From: an uncultured Centipeda sp.
Lineage (GTDB): Bacteria > Bacillota > Negativicutes > Selenomonadales > Selenomonadaceae
Direction: 5' to 3'
Length of the DNA: 8,853 bases
Assembly: GCA_937925565.1 (NCBI GenBank)
Contig: CALALM010000252.1
Location: 1-8,853 of the forward strand
The notes under the pieces are model-generated. The model saw only the letters and a list, made by a program, of their open reading frames with translations, made no database searches and was not told where the DNA came from. Position numbers and translations under genes: made by a program. Shown here in pieces: positions 1 to 6,482 of the stretch (within the stretch, counting starts at the first letter, position 1; every line of letters begins with the position of its first letter).

Positions 1-1433
1 TTTAGTTTCACCGTCTTTCCATACCGCTCCTGCATGATCTGTGCGATGCGGTAAGCCAGTTCTGCCTTTGGGCGTCCGGAGATGGAAGCGCCCCCTGCAC
101 CTGCGCCCCCTGTGGACTGTGCCTGTACCGTCTGCGTCTGCGACATAAGATCGCCGACGACGATATGCTCCATTGTCGATTGGAGCATTGCTGCAAAGAG
201 GCAGAAGAACATGAGATTGATCGATGCCGCAAATACACTGTTGATTCCGTTCGAGGCGAGATGGCGCACATGCTTTAGCCCCGCCAGAGGAAAGACGGTG
301 AAACTAAAGAGCACCGTCATATAGAACTCGACATAGGCGAGCGCGATATAGTAGCCAATGAGGCAGAAGAGCAGGAACAGAATACATCCAAGGATCAGCA
401 TGAGCAGAACCGCACCGGCACCCGCACCGCCGATCAAAAGGCTCAGAACATCGGAGATGCCGCCGGAACGGATTGCGCCGTTGAAGACCGGTGCGATAAT
501 GTTCATGCCCTTCTGCACGATTTTTGTCGGATCGGAGACCGCCGCCTCCGCGGCTTCCGGATTTCCACCGGCAAGCCCGCCAAGAGCAGGAAAGCCATGA
601 AGCGAAAGGTTGCCGACAAAATCCCCCCAGTTGTAGAGGAGCGCAAGACAGAACCCATAGAAGAGTCCCCGTCGGACAAGCCACTTAAAGAGACCCTCAC
701 GGTCTTCACTCGTCGGTGTCATCGCCTTATTCATCGCACCGAGCACAAGATCGATTGCCACAAGGACAAAGAAGATCTTCGTCACATAGTTTTGCAACGC
801 CTCCAGCCCTGTCGTGATAAGCTCGACGACCTTGTTCACGAGATCGCTGATGGGCTTTGCGAAATCCTCTGTGACCGCCCAATCCTTTGTGTGCCCGTGG
901 AAATCTACACCACCAAGCCCAAGTCCGCCGCCTTCTGCCTTCTCCAGTTCGAGCAGTCCCGGAACGTAGAGACCGGGATCGGTTGGCTCTCCATAGACAC
1001 CATTCGGAAGCACCTCAAAATGACAATGCGGTCCCGTCGAATTGCCCGTGCTCCCCGCTTTTGCGATGAGCATTCCCTGCGTTACATACTCCCCCACGCC
1101 GACCAGAAGTTCCTGATTATGCCCATAAAGAGTATAGAGCGACCCTCCATGATCGATCATTATGGTGTTTCCATAGCCCTGCATCCAACCCGAATAACTC
1201 ACCGTGCCTGATGCGGCAGCATAGATTGGATCTCCATAATCGACAGCAAGATCAACACCTGCATGGTAGGATGGCTGTCCTGAAATCGGATGAATACGAT
1301 GCCCCTGCGGACTGCTTACGACCATCGGCTGACCGACCGGAGAGACCATTGTCATCGCCGCTGCGGTCTGCGCGGGGACAAAGGCGATGAGGAGGGCGAA
1401 CAAAGCGGCAAATACGGTCAAAACGTGGCGCAT
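1..1433 (-). CDS. Secreted M23 metallopeptidase fused to a TrbL/VirB6-like membrane domain (3' end cut by window edge)
   Basis: The frame stays open from the ATG at 1433 to the left edge, giving 477 residues and no stop. Residues 1-26 look like a signal peptide (hydrophobic core FAALFALLIAF, then AQTAAA). Residues 40-141 form an M23 (LytM-type) peptidase domain with its zinc and catalytic residues visible: HAGVD (H57, D61), YGH (H105) and HCHFE (H136, H138). M23 enzymes cut peptide cross-links of peptidoglycan, so this domain should act in the periplasm. Hydrophobic segments follow at about 213-234, 251-268, 337-386 and 398-417. The stretch YVEFYMTVL (367-375) matches the IEFYTMALL stretch of the neighbouring TrbL, which supports a TrbL/VirB6-like channel domain. 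A G/A/S-rich linker (about 436-452) leads into a new helical segment that the edge cuts. The start is set by a strong ribosome binding site 6 bases upstream. It probably opens the cell wall where the T4SS is assembled. The domain calls are firm; the exact role is inferred. Confidence 0.88.
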   Translation of the reverse strand, partial: MRHVLTVFAALFALLIAFVPAQTAAAMTMVSPVGQPMVVSSPQGHRIHPISGQPSYHAGVDLAVDYGDPIYAAASGTVSYSGWMQGYGNTIMIDHGGSLYTLYGHNQELLVGVGEYVTQGMLIAKAGSTGNSTGPHCHFEVLPNGVYGEPTDPGLYVPGLLELEKAEGGGLGLGGVDFHGHTKDWAVTEDFAKPISDLVNKVVELITTGLEALQNYVTKIFFVLVAIDLVLGAMNKAMTPTSEDREGLFKWLVRRGLFYGFCLALLYNWGDFVGNLSLHGFPALGGLAGGNPEAAEAAVSDPTKIVQKGMNIIAPVFNGAIRSGGISDVLSLLIGGAGAGAVLLMLILGCILFLLFCLIGYYIALAYVEFYMTVLFSFTVFPLAGLKHVRHLASNGINSVFAASINLMFFCLFAAMLQSTMEHIVVGDLMSQTQTVQAQSTGGAGAGGASISGRPKAELAYRIAQIMQERYGKTVKL

Positions 1434-1439
1434 ACATCG

Positions 1440-1449
1440 ACCTCCTCTC
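1440..1449 (-). promoter_or_regulatory. Ribosome binding site of the M23-TrbL gene
   Basis: GAGAGGAGGT lies 6 bases before the ATG at 1433. It is a near-complete complement of the 16S rRNA 3' end and fixes that start. No convincing -10/-35 pair was seen on this strand in the 94-base divergent gap, although a lone TTGACA occurs there. Confidence 0.8.
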
Positions 1450-1460
1450 AAAAATAGGAC

Positions 1461-1489
1461 TTGTCAAGGCGCGAGAACTGTGCTACGCT
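1461..1489 (+). promoter_or_regulatory. Candidate sigma70-type promoter for the small coiled-coil gene
   Basis: TTGTCA (1461-1466, 5 of 6 to the -35 consensus) is separated by exactly 17 bases from TACGCT (1484-1489, which keeps T1, A2 and T6 of the -10 consensus). Transcription would start near 1496, about 30 bases before the ATG at 1528. This is a consensus match only. Confidence 0.5.
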
Positions 1490-1527
1490 TTCATTACTGG
1501 CAAAGAAAGCAGAAAGGACTGAGGATT

Positions 1528-1839
1528 ATGGGACTGTTCTGGGGATCGGATAAGAAAAAAACTGCGCCTCCACCTCCGCAGCAGCGTGAGCTGACGGAAC
1601 ACGAGAAGCTCATGCAGAAACTAACGCAGCCGTTGGAATTGGGATATGTAACCGGATGCGGTCCCGCAAGCGCATCCCCTGATTTCACATATCTTATACG
1701 GAACATAAATGACGGCGTACATAAAAATAACAACATTGTACGGGAAATTCGTGAACTGGTTCGCGGATTGGCAGAAGAGAATCAAGCATTAAAGCAGCGA
1801 GTAGAGCAATTAGAGCAACAAATCTCAAAGGTTCGCTAA
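1528..1839 (+). CDS. Small coiled-coil protein of unknown function, opposite to the T4SS genes
   Basis: A 103-residue protein read from the ATG at 1528, preceded by AAAGGA and GAGG elements (1513-1524). The open frame extends upstream to 1387, but that part overlaps the start of the divergent M23 gene and lacks a ribosome binding site, so the inner ATG is preferred. The N terminus is MGLFWGSDKKK, followed by a run of four prolines (about residues 14-17) and a charged helix. Residues from about 63 to the end look like a coiled coil, with hydrophobic heptad positions in REIRELVRGLAEENQALKQR and the following segment. There is no signal peptide or membrane span, so it is probably cytosolic. Its second half looks more AT-rich than its neighbours. 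It has its own promoter-like sequence and a terminator directly after the stop, so it is probably a separate transcription unit within the T4SS cluster. I do not recognise a family. Confidence 0.75.
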   Translation: MGLFWGSDKKKTAPPPPQQRELTEHEKLMQKLTQPLELGYVTGCGPASASPDFTYLIRNINDGVHKNNNIVREIRELVRGLAEENQALKQRVEQLEQQISKVR

Positions 1840-1845
1840 CTTCAT

Positions 1846-1878
1846 AACGACGAGCAGAAAATCTGCCCGTCGTTTTTT
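1846..1878 (+). terminator. Rho-independent terminator after the coiled-coil gene
   Basis: The arms AACGACGAGCAGA and TCTGCCCGTCGTT pair around an AAA loop with one A-C mismatch, and six T follow. It starts 7 bases after the stop at 1839. It also overlaps the last bases of the convergent trbL stop codon. In minus-strand RNA the mismatch becomes a G-U pair, but no U tract follows there, so it should act mainly on plus-strand transcripts. Confidence 0.85.
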
Positions 1879-3472
1879 AGTTTTGATTGGCATCGTCGCC
1901 CGGCTGCCCCGCGCTCGACCTTTGCCTGTTTCGGCTGTCCACCCCCGATCGCAGTTCTTGCAGGATGCGCGAGCCTGGATTGTCCTTCGTTTTTTGGAAC
2001 CCGGCAATCGCCTCCCGATAGCTCCGTACGGGGCTGCGGCTCATCACATAATTTCGTCCGAGCTGTGTAAGTGTTCCTGTCATGCCGCCCTTGCCCGTAG
2101 CCGCTGCTGCCGCCTGTGCCGCAGCAATGTTCCCCGTTGCCGCAGCAGCACCGGCAACAGCCCCCTTGAGCGCACCGGTCATATCACTGCCGCTGAGTTG
2201 GGGCTGTCCGCTGAGAAGTCCGGAAACGAGCTGTGGAATCTTCTTGACGAGCAGGTAGATGAGAAGCGATGCGAGCACTGCCTGAAAGAGCAGAGAAAGA
2301 TCCTCAGCGGGCGTATCTGCCTGAATGATCTTGTCTGCATAGCCTTCGATGAACGGTTTTGATACCGCCGATAGGAATGCGATGACACAGACCTTGAGCG
2401 CGAGATTGAACATCGCGCCGATCGCCTTTTCCGTGAGGAAGCTGAACTTGTTCATTGTGCCGAATGCAAGACACGGCAGCGCGAGCAGCGCCATCGTGTA
2501 GAACTCGATGCGCGCCATGAACATCTCCAGCGCGACCAAGAAAAGACAGCCGCCGATGACGAGGATGCAGACGATATCCAGCAGAAGAACGCCGGGCGTC
2601 ATAAAGTTTGCAATGGTCTGTACGACATCCGGAATCCAGCTGTCCGAGTTCGGCGTCCAAATCGCCGTGAACATCTTCAGTGCAATCTGCACAAAGGTAT
2701 CGCTCGCCTCGCCGACTACATTGTTGGCGATGGCTGTATTGTTTCCGCCCGCACGGAAGCCGAGCACCTCAAATCCGGACATGAGGGATCCCATGAGGCT
2801 GATCCAGTTCATCATGAGGAACATGAAGAAGCCCATTTTCAGCGTCATGTTGATGAGATATTGCAGCTTGTCCCCCGACATGAATTTGACCGACAGCTCC
2901 CACGTCGCCTGTACGACGGTCAGGATGATGAGGAGACGGAGGCAGTAGGGCAGTATATTCTCCGCGCCAGGCACAATCACATGCTCCGTGTAATGGTTCA
3001 TAAAAGAACCAAGGATGTTGATGTCCTCGACGCTTGTTCCCTCGCCGGTCACAAGTTCCGGTGTGTAATATTCGACTTGCTGCGTCTGCGCCGTCTGGTC
3101 TGCCATCGACCAGACCCCCGAACCGATCAGGAATGAGCCGAAGTTAAAGGCAAGCCCTGCGCCCAGCATGAGCTGCCAGATGAATTTTTTGCCGTCCTCG
3201 ATGCCAAAGGCGACCATCATGCCCGCGATCGCTGTCATGACGACAAGGACAATGTGCATCGCCTTGACAGCGCCGTTTGCGAGTGTCGTCAAATTCTGAT
3301 CGAATGTTCCCCCAAGCCCTGTGCCGGCGCTCGCAATATCCTCTGATCCGGTCGCTGCAAAGCCAATACCGTTCATTTGAAAGATGACCAGACCAAAAAC
3401 GGCAAGCATGAGGAGAATATGTTTCGTGCGCAGTCGTTCCCTTAGTTTTCGTGCAATCCCTGCTGTCTCCAT
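1877..3472 (-). CDS. trbL: TrbL/VirB6-like T4SS channel protein with N-terminal TrbC/VirB2 pilin-like module
   Basis: A 531-residue polytopic membrane protein. A basic N-region is followed by a hydrophobic core (about 19-38) and GIGFAAT, a likely signal-peptidase site near residue 39. Residues 66-121 hold two hydrophobic helices split by a short charged turn (FGIEDGKK), with a Gly/Ala-rich second helix. This is the shape of TrbC/VirB2 pilin subunits. Residues about 170-425 contain the remaining membrane segments and the TrbL-type block ARIEFYTMALLALPCLAFGT (320-339), followed by TEKAIGAMFNLALKVCVIAF. The tail (about 430-531) is Ala/Gly-rich and then hydrophilic, as is common in TrbL. TrbL/VirB6 proteins form part of the inner-membrane translocation complex. 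I chose M7 of the longest frame because GGAGGAG lies 3 bases before it, while the first ATG at 3490 has no ribosome binding site. The TrbL call is firm; the pilin-like reading is moderate. Confidence 0.88.
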   Translation of the reverse strand: METAGIARKLRERLRTKHILLMLAVFGLVIFQMNGIGFAATGSEDIASAGTGLGGTFDQNLTTLANGAVKAMHIVLVVMTAIAGMMVAFGIEDGKKFIWQLMLGAGLAFNFGSFLIGSGVWSMADQTAQTQQVEYYTPELVTGEGTSVEDINILGSFMNHYTEHVIVPGAENILPYCLRLLIILTVVQATWELSVKFMSGDKLQYLINMTLKMGFFMFLMMNWISLMGSLMSGFEVLGFRAGGNNTAIANNVVGEASDTFVQIALKMFTAIWTPNSDSWIPDVVQTIANFMTPGVLLLDIVCILVIGGCLFLVALEMFMARIEFYTMALLALPCLAFGTMNKFSFLTEKAIGAMFNLALKVCVIAFLSAVSKPFIEGYADKIIQADTPAEDLSLLFQAVLASLLIYLLVKKIPQLVSGLLSGQPQLSGSDMTGALKGAVAGAAAATGNIAAAQAAAAATGKGGMTGTLTQLGRNYVMSRSPVRSYREAIAGFQKTKDNPGSRILQELRSGVDSRNRQRSSAGQPGDDANQN

Positions 3473-3475
3473 GTA

Positions 3476-3482
3476 CTCCTCC
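3476..3482 (-). promoter_or_regulatory. Ribosome binding site that decides the trbL start
   Basis: GGAGGAG sits 3 bases (5 from GGAGG) before the ATG at 3472. The in-frame ATG at 3490 has only an AT-rich sequence before it. Confidence 0.75.
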
Positions 3483-3508
3483 GTCTTCATGATGTTATAT
3501 GTCTATTG

Positions 3509-3575
3509 ATGAATTTTTTACGATTATATTCAGGTGCCCAATTTGGGCACCTGAATGTTTTTCTCAAAAATTCAT
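3509..3575. repeat. Symmetric nested palindrome between trbJ and trbL (possible operator or RNA hairpin)
   Basis: The inner dyad at 3528-3556 is a perfect inverted repeat of 14 bp arms around one central T (ATTCAGGTGCCCAA and its complement). Around the same centre (3542), after 9 unpaired bases on each side, lies a second perfect 10-bp pair: ATGAATTTTT (3509-3518) with AAAAATTCAT (3566-3575). On the minus strand a TATAAT (3523-3528) overlaps the dyad edge about 50 bases before the trbL start, without a good -35. No U tract follows the stem in minus-strand RNA, so it is not a standard terminator for trbJ. On the plus strand GTTTTTC follows the stem, but no plus gene precedes it. It could be an operator, a hairpin that sets the trbL level or stability, or a DNA-processing site. 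The structure is certain; the role is open. Confidence 0.85.
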
Positions 3576-3581
3576 TTTTCC

Positions 3582-4370
3582 TCAGCGTTTTCCTGCAAAA
3601 TCATGCAGTCTGTTGGCTACCGCCCGATCACGCGCCTCTGCCTGTGCTTTCTCCGTATTATCGACGTACCACTTCTGCGCCTGCATCGCAAGGAGCTGGG
3701 CAAGCAGTTCCTTTTGATCGGCGCCCTGCAGCACCCCCGCAGCGGCAATCTGGATTCCCGCCTGTAGTATCTGCTGCTGCCCCTCTGCCTTGTTTGCTGC
3801 GGCAACAGCCTCATGAACGGTTTCGTTCGTCGATTCCGTGACCTTCTGCGAAGCCTTTGCACGCTCGGCAGCCGCACGGTAGGTCGCATCCAGTGCTTTG
3901 TGGTTCTTCTGCGTCTGCTTATAGAAATCGACAAGGGTCATCTTTCCGTTGATCGCATCCTCGATCGCCCCGATCTCATTTTTCAGAATCGCGGTCGCCG
4001 AGCTGTTGACGTTGAGGATGCTGGGAATCTTCCCCTCTTTCTTGAGCGCAACAATATCCTGCACAATGTCAATCGTTTTGCAGAGGTCTTCCGCTTTTTT
4101 GTTCTTCCTCATCCAGCCTTTCAACATGTCAATGTCGATTTTTTTGGCATCCAGAATCATCAGCCCCAGTTCTTTCTTCTCTGTGGTGAGAATTTTCGCT
4201 GTGGTGATCGCTGTCTTGATTGCTTCCTCAATATTTTGCTGGTCGAATACGGCGACGGCTGCCTCTGTTTGATGACTGCGCATCATCATTGCTGCAAGAG
4301 GCGTTGTGACACCAAGGAGCAGTCCCGTAACAACTGCCATCTGTAAGCGTTTTGTACTCCACTTGAACAT
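3582..4370 (-). CDS. trbJ: TrbJ (VirB5-like) conjugal transfer protein
   Basis: A 262-residue exported protein. The N terminus has a basic start (MFKWSTKR), a hydrophobic stretch (about 11-27) and an Ala-rich region ending in AAVAVFD. The segment VFDQQNIEEAIKTAITTAKI just after it matches the start of mature TrbJ proteins, where a VFD motif leads into a long helix. The rest is charged and strongly helical. The C terminus (GADQKELLAQLLAMQAQKW and following) resembles the Gln/Ala/Leu-rich TrbJ end. VirB5-like proteins are minor pilus components in the periplasm or at the pilus tip. The open frame begins at 4406, but AAGGAG lies 7 bases before the ATG at 4370, which also removes an overlap with the upstream gene. 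It follows the repeat-protein gene after 16 bases, so the two are probably co-transcribed. Confidence 0.8.
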   Translation of the reverse strand: MFKWSTKRLQMAVVTGLLLGVTTPLAAMMMRSHQTEAAVAVFDQQNIEEAIKTAITTAKILTTEKKELGLMILDAKKIDIDMLKGWMRKNKKAEDLCKTIDIVQDIVALKKEGKIPSILNVNSSATAILKNEIGAIEDAINGKMTLVDFYKQTQKNHKALDATYRAAAERAKASQKVTESTNETVHEAVAAANKAEGQQQILQAGIQIAAAGVLQGADQKELLAQLLAMQAQKWYVDNTEKAQAEARDRAVANRLHDFAGKR

Positions 4371-4377
4371 GGTCCTT

Positions 4378-4383
4378 CTCCTT
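4378..4383 (-). promoter_or_regulatory. Ribosome binding site that decides the trbJ start
   Basis: AAGGAG lies 7 bases before the ATG at 4370, in the 16-base gap after the upstream stop codon. The alternative ATG at 4406 lies inside the upstream gene. Confidence 0.75.
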
Positions 4384-4386
4384 TCC

Positions 4387-6255
4387 CTAGCCGGTAGGCA
4401 CATCACGAACGAGGACGCGCTCTTTTTCGTAGGCGGTCAGCGTCTGTCCTTGCTCCATTTTGGTCTGTAAATATTTGGTCTCGGCTTGTTTGATGACGTT
4501 CTGCAGCCCCGGATTCCGTGTCTGAACGCTCTTTACAATGTTCTTTGCATAATCCTTCTGCGAACGTCTGCGTGGGGAATTATGCTGAACTGCATTCTCG
4601 ATCTCGCGCTCTTCATAGCCGATGGAGAAAAGATGCAGGATGATCTGCTCATCCATTTGCCCGTTAAATGGTAGCGGAATATCCCGCTCAATCTCCTCAC
4701 GGCAGCTTTCATACATTTCCTCTGCATCTTTCTCGCCGCGTACACGCACGCGCTCACTCGCAAAGGAATACGACCTGAGCTTGTGCTTCGCTTCGCGAAT
4801 ACTTTTCTTGTCGGTCGCAAGGAGTACAGGCGTGCTTTCTTGTACCTTCTCAACCTCCTCTGCTGCCTCCGGCGCATCCTGTGTTCGGATGCGCACGGCA
4901 TCGCCCTGTGTGCGCGGGGCACCTTCCCAAACGGGTGTTGCTGCTGTCTGCGGTTCTTTTGCAGTAATAATCCCAGCGGACACTTCCTGCACTTCTCTCG
5001 CTTCCGCAAGAATTTGGTTGAGGTACTCCTGTGTCCGTTCATGATCCGGGATGCCGCCAAACTCAAGGAGCAGTTCCCTAACCTCCTCCTCGCTTGCGCC
5101 GTACTTCGTAAGTAATTCCCGCGCTGCCAAGACGTTATAATGCCGGCGATCTGCGGCGACACCGGAATCCGCTCCGGCGTCGATGAGCGCGTCATCATAA
5201 TCCGTGATGAGACGCTGATAGATGTCTGCAAACTTCACATAATCCCCATCGAGGAAAGAGGCTTGTTCCGGTTCTCCCGCCAAAAGTGCCGCCAGGGTCT
5301 TATCCGAGTCCCTCCCTGCGGCAGCGAGCAGGGGCGATGCGCGAAGGATCCCCTCACGCAGCATCTCTTCGTCCATGCCCGCAGATCGCAATGCCCCTAC
5401 AATCTGCGCTTCCGCTTCGTATGGAAGGGTATCTCGCTGCAATGTACGCATCGCATCTTTGAGACACGCCCGATAGACTTCCTCGTCGCTTTCGACTTCC
5501 GTGGACGCTGCGCCGATCTGTTCATACATGCCGATCTCACGTACGGCAGCGGAGGCGATTTTCCGCACATACGCTTCTTTGTCCCGCCCCTCGTAGTCGG
5601 TCGCTCCCATCAGAAGCTGCGCTGCGGTTTCCTCCTGTGCATTGGAATCCCGAAGAAACTGCGTAATTCCCTCGCCCTCGCGCACGGCAATGGGACGCGC
5701 TGCCTCCTTTCTGCGACGCTCCCAAACTTCTTGAAAAAGCGACTGCATCCTCTCAGTCTCCATCTTGACCGATGCCATGATCGCCGCACGGTGCTTTTTC
5801 CAGACGCGATGCTCGAATGCAGTTCGCTCTGCCGTATCTCCGGCAAGCGTACCGTAGAGGCTTCCACCGAGATATGCCTCACGTACTTCTCCTCGTGGAA
5901 TATGCTGCTCCCGCATATTCTCGAGAATCCCCTGATCCGCAGTCGCAAGGATTCCTGCAATCTGCCGCAGTGGCTTTTCATAGAGTGCGTTAAAGCGTGC
6001 GCCCGGTGCAGGAAGATTGAAATTTGTTTCTTCTGCTGCCCCATGCGGAAGAATCTCACGAAAATATTCGTTTACAGCGTCCTGATCGTCGAAAAGAAGG
6101 GGATAACGGCTTTCGTGCAGGGTCGTACGCAGATGATTGATTCCGTACCCCTCGTTCTTCATGGAGAGCAGCACATTCTTTTCGATGCGCCGCACGGCAG
6201 CAAGAAGATTCGGCATTGCAAGGGCTTCCGTGCGGTAGGCGAGTGCAGCGTCCAC
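4387..6255 (-). CDS. Large soluble repeat protein of unknown function in the T4SS operon
   Basis: About 622 residues from the GTG at 6255, or 629 from the ATG at 6276. It has no signal peptide and no membrane span, is rich in Glu, Arg, Ala and Leu, and is probably cytosolic and helical. Related helical units recur. Residues 259-308 (EVYRAC, then QIVGALRSAGMDEE, ending ASP) align with 513-561 (EMYESC, then QIILHLFSIGYEER, ending NSP). Looser copies lie near 196-236 and 374-419, each followed by a short Tyr-containing helix (KEAYVRKI, QEYLNQI, KDYAKNI). A Pro/Thr/Ala/Glu-rich linker (about 424-478) separates the last unit. From memory, similar GY/SP/YA helical units occur in the C-terminal parts of some plasmid relaxases and primases, so a DNA- or relaxosome-linked role is possible but unverified. 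The GTG start is preferred because AGAGAGG lies 8 bases before it and the upstream gene stops just there. The ATG at 6276 lacks a ribosome binding site. Confidence 0.8.
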   Translation of the reverse strand: MDAALAYRTEALAMPNLLAAVRRIEKNVLLSMKNEGYGINHLRTTLHESRYPLLFDDQDAVNEYFREILPHGAAEETNFNLPAPGARFNALYEKPLRQIAGILATADQGILENMREQHIPRGEVREAYLGGSLYGTLAGDTAERTAFEHRVWKKHRAAIMASVKMETERMQSLFQEVWERRRKEAARPIAVREGEGITQFLRDSNAQEETAAQLLMGATDYEGRDKEAYVRKIASAAVREIGMYEQIGAASTEVESDEEVYRACLKDAMRTLQRDTLPYEAEAQIVGALRSAGMDEEMLREGILRASPLLAAAGRDSDKTLAALLAGEPEQASFLDGDYVKFADIYQRLITDYDDALIDAGADSGVAADRRHYNVLAARELLTKYGASEEEVRELLLEFGGIPDHERTQEYLNQILAEAREVQEVSAGIITAKEPQTAATPVWEGAPRTQGDAVRIRTQDAPEAAEEVEKVQESTPVLLATDKKSIREAKHKLRSYSFASERVRVRGEKDAEEMYESCREEIERDIPLPFNGQMDEQIILHLFSIGYEEREIENAVQHNSPRRRSQKDYAKNIVKSVQTRNPGLQNVIKQAETKYLQTKMEQGQTLTAYEKERVLVRDVPTG

Positions 6256-6260
6256 CCTGC

Positions 6261-6482
6261 TCACCTCTCTTTCCATGCGGATTTGAGTGCCGACCAGAAA
6301 TCACCGATGCCCCCTGCCCCGCCGCCGAATGGCTTGCCCAGTATCTCTGTGTCAATCTTCCCTTCCTTGACCGCTTGGTTCAGTGCTTCTTCGAGCGCAT
6401 TCATACGCGTCTCAATGCAGTTGACCCGAATTGCAAAATAGCAGATCATGAGGACGCAGAGAAAGATAATGCTGGTTGTCAT
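6261..6482 (-). CDS. Small single-span membrane protein between trbE and the repeat protein
   Basis: A 73-residue protein with one N-terminal hydrophobic helix (SIIFLCVLMICYFAI, about residues 4-18), then a charged helix (ETRMNALEEALNQAVKEGKI) and a Gly-rich turn (FGGGAGGIG) before a basic C-terminal end (SAWKER). Its ATG overlaps the trbE stop by 4 bases (ATGA), and AGAGGAGG inside the trbE end acts as ribosome binding site, so translation is coupled to trbE. It could be a small T4SS inner-membrane accessory protein. It lacks the two-helix layout of TrbD/VirB3. I do not recognise the family. Confidence 0.75.
   Translation of the reverse strand: MTTSIIFLCVLMICYFAIRVNCIETRMNALEEALNQAVKEGKIDTEILGKPFGGGAGGIGDFWSALKSAWKER
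6264..6270 (-). promoter_or_regulatory. Ribosome binding site of the repeat-protein gene
   Basis: AGAGAGG is 8 bases before the GTG at 6255 and lies within the last codons of the small membrane protein gene, directly before its TGA. A GTGA overlap at 6261-6264 offers a third in-frame start, but it would touch this site and is less likely. Confidence 0.55.

Noticed and set aside
597..1211. Plus-strand open frame of 204 codons
   Set aside because: It is antisense to the M23-TrbL gene, whose metal ligands and membrane helices are clear.
1487..1510. GCTTTC and GAAAGC inverted repeat near the start of the coiled-coil gene
   Set aside because: Arms of only 6 bp separated by 12 bases are easily expected by chance.
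1434..1527. Minus-strand promoter for the M23-TrbL gene
   Set aside because: A perfect TTGACA is present but no acceptable -10 lies at a proper distance; the gene may be transcribed from elsewhere or from a non-consensus promoter.
3528..3556. Simple intrinsic terminator for trbJ
   Set aside because: In minus-strand RNA the stem is followed by AUAAUCG and an A-rich stretch, not a U tract; a T-rich tail exists only on the plus strand, where no gene precedes it.
5140..6441. Long plus-strand open frame of 433 codons
   Set aside because: It is antisense to the repeat protein, has no recognisable domain and a Cys/Arg/His-rich shadow composition; the minus-strand frame has better starts and coupling.
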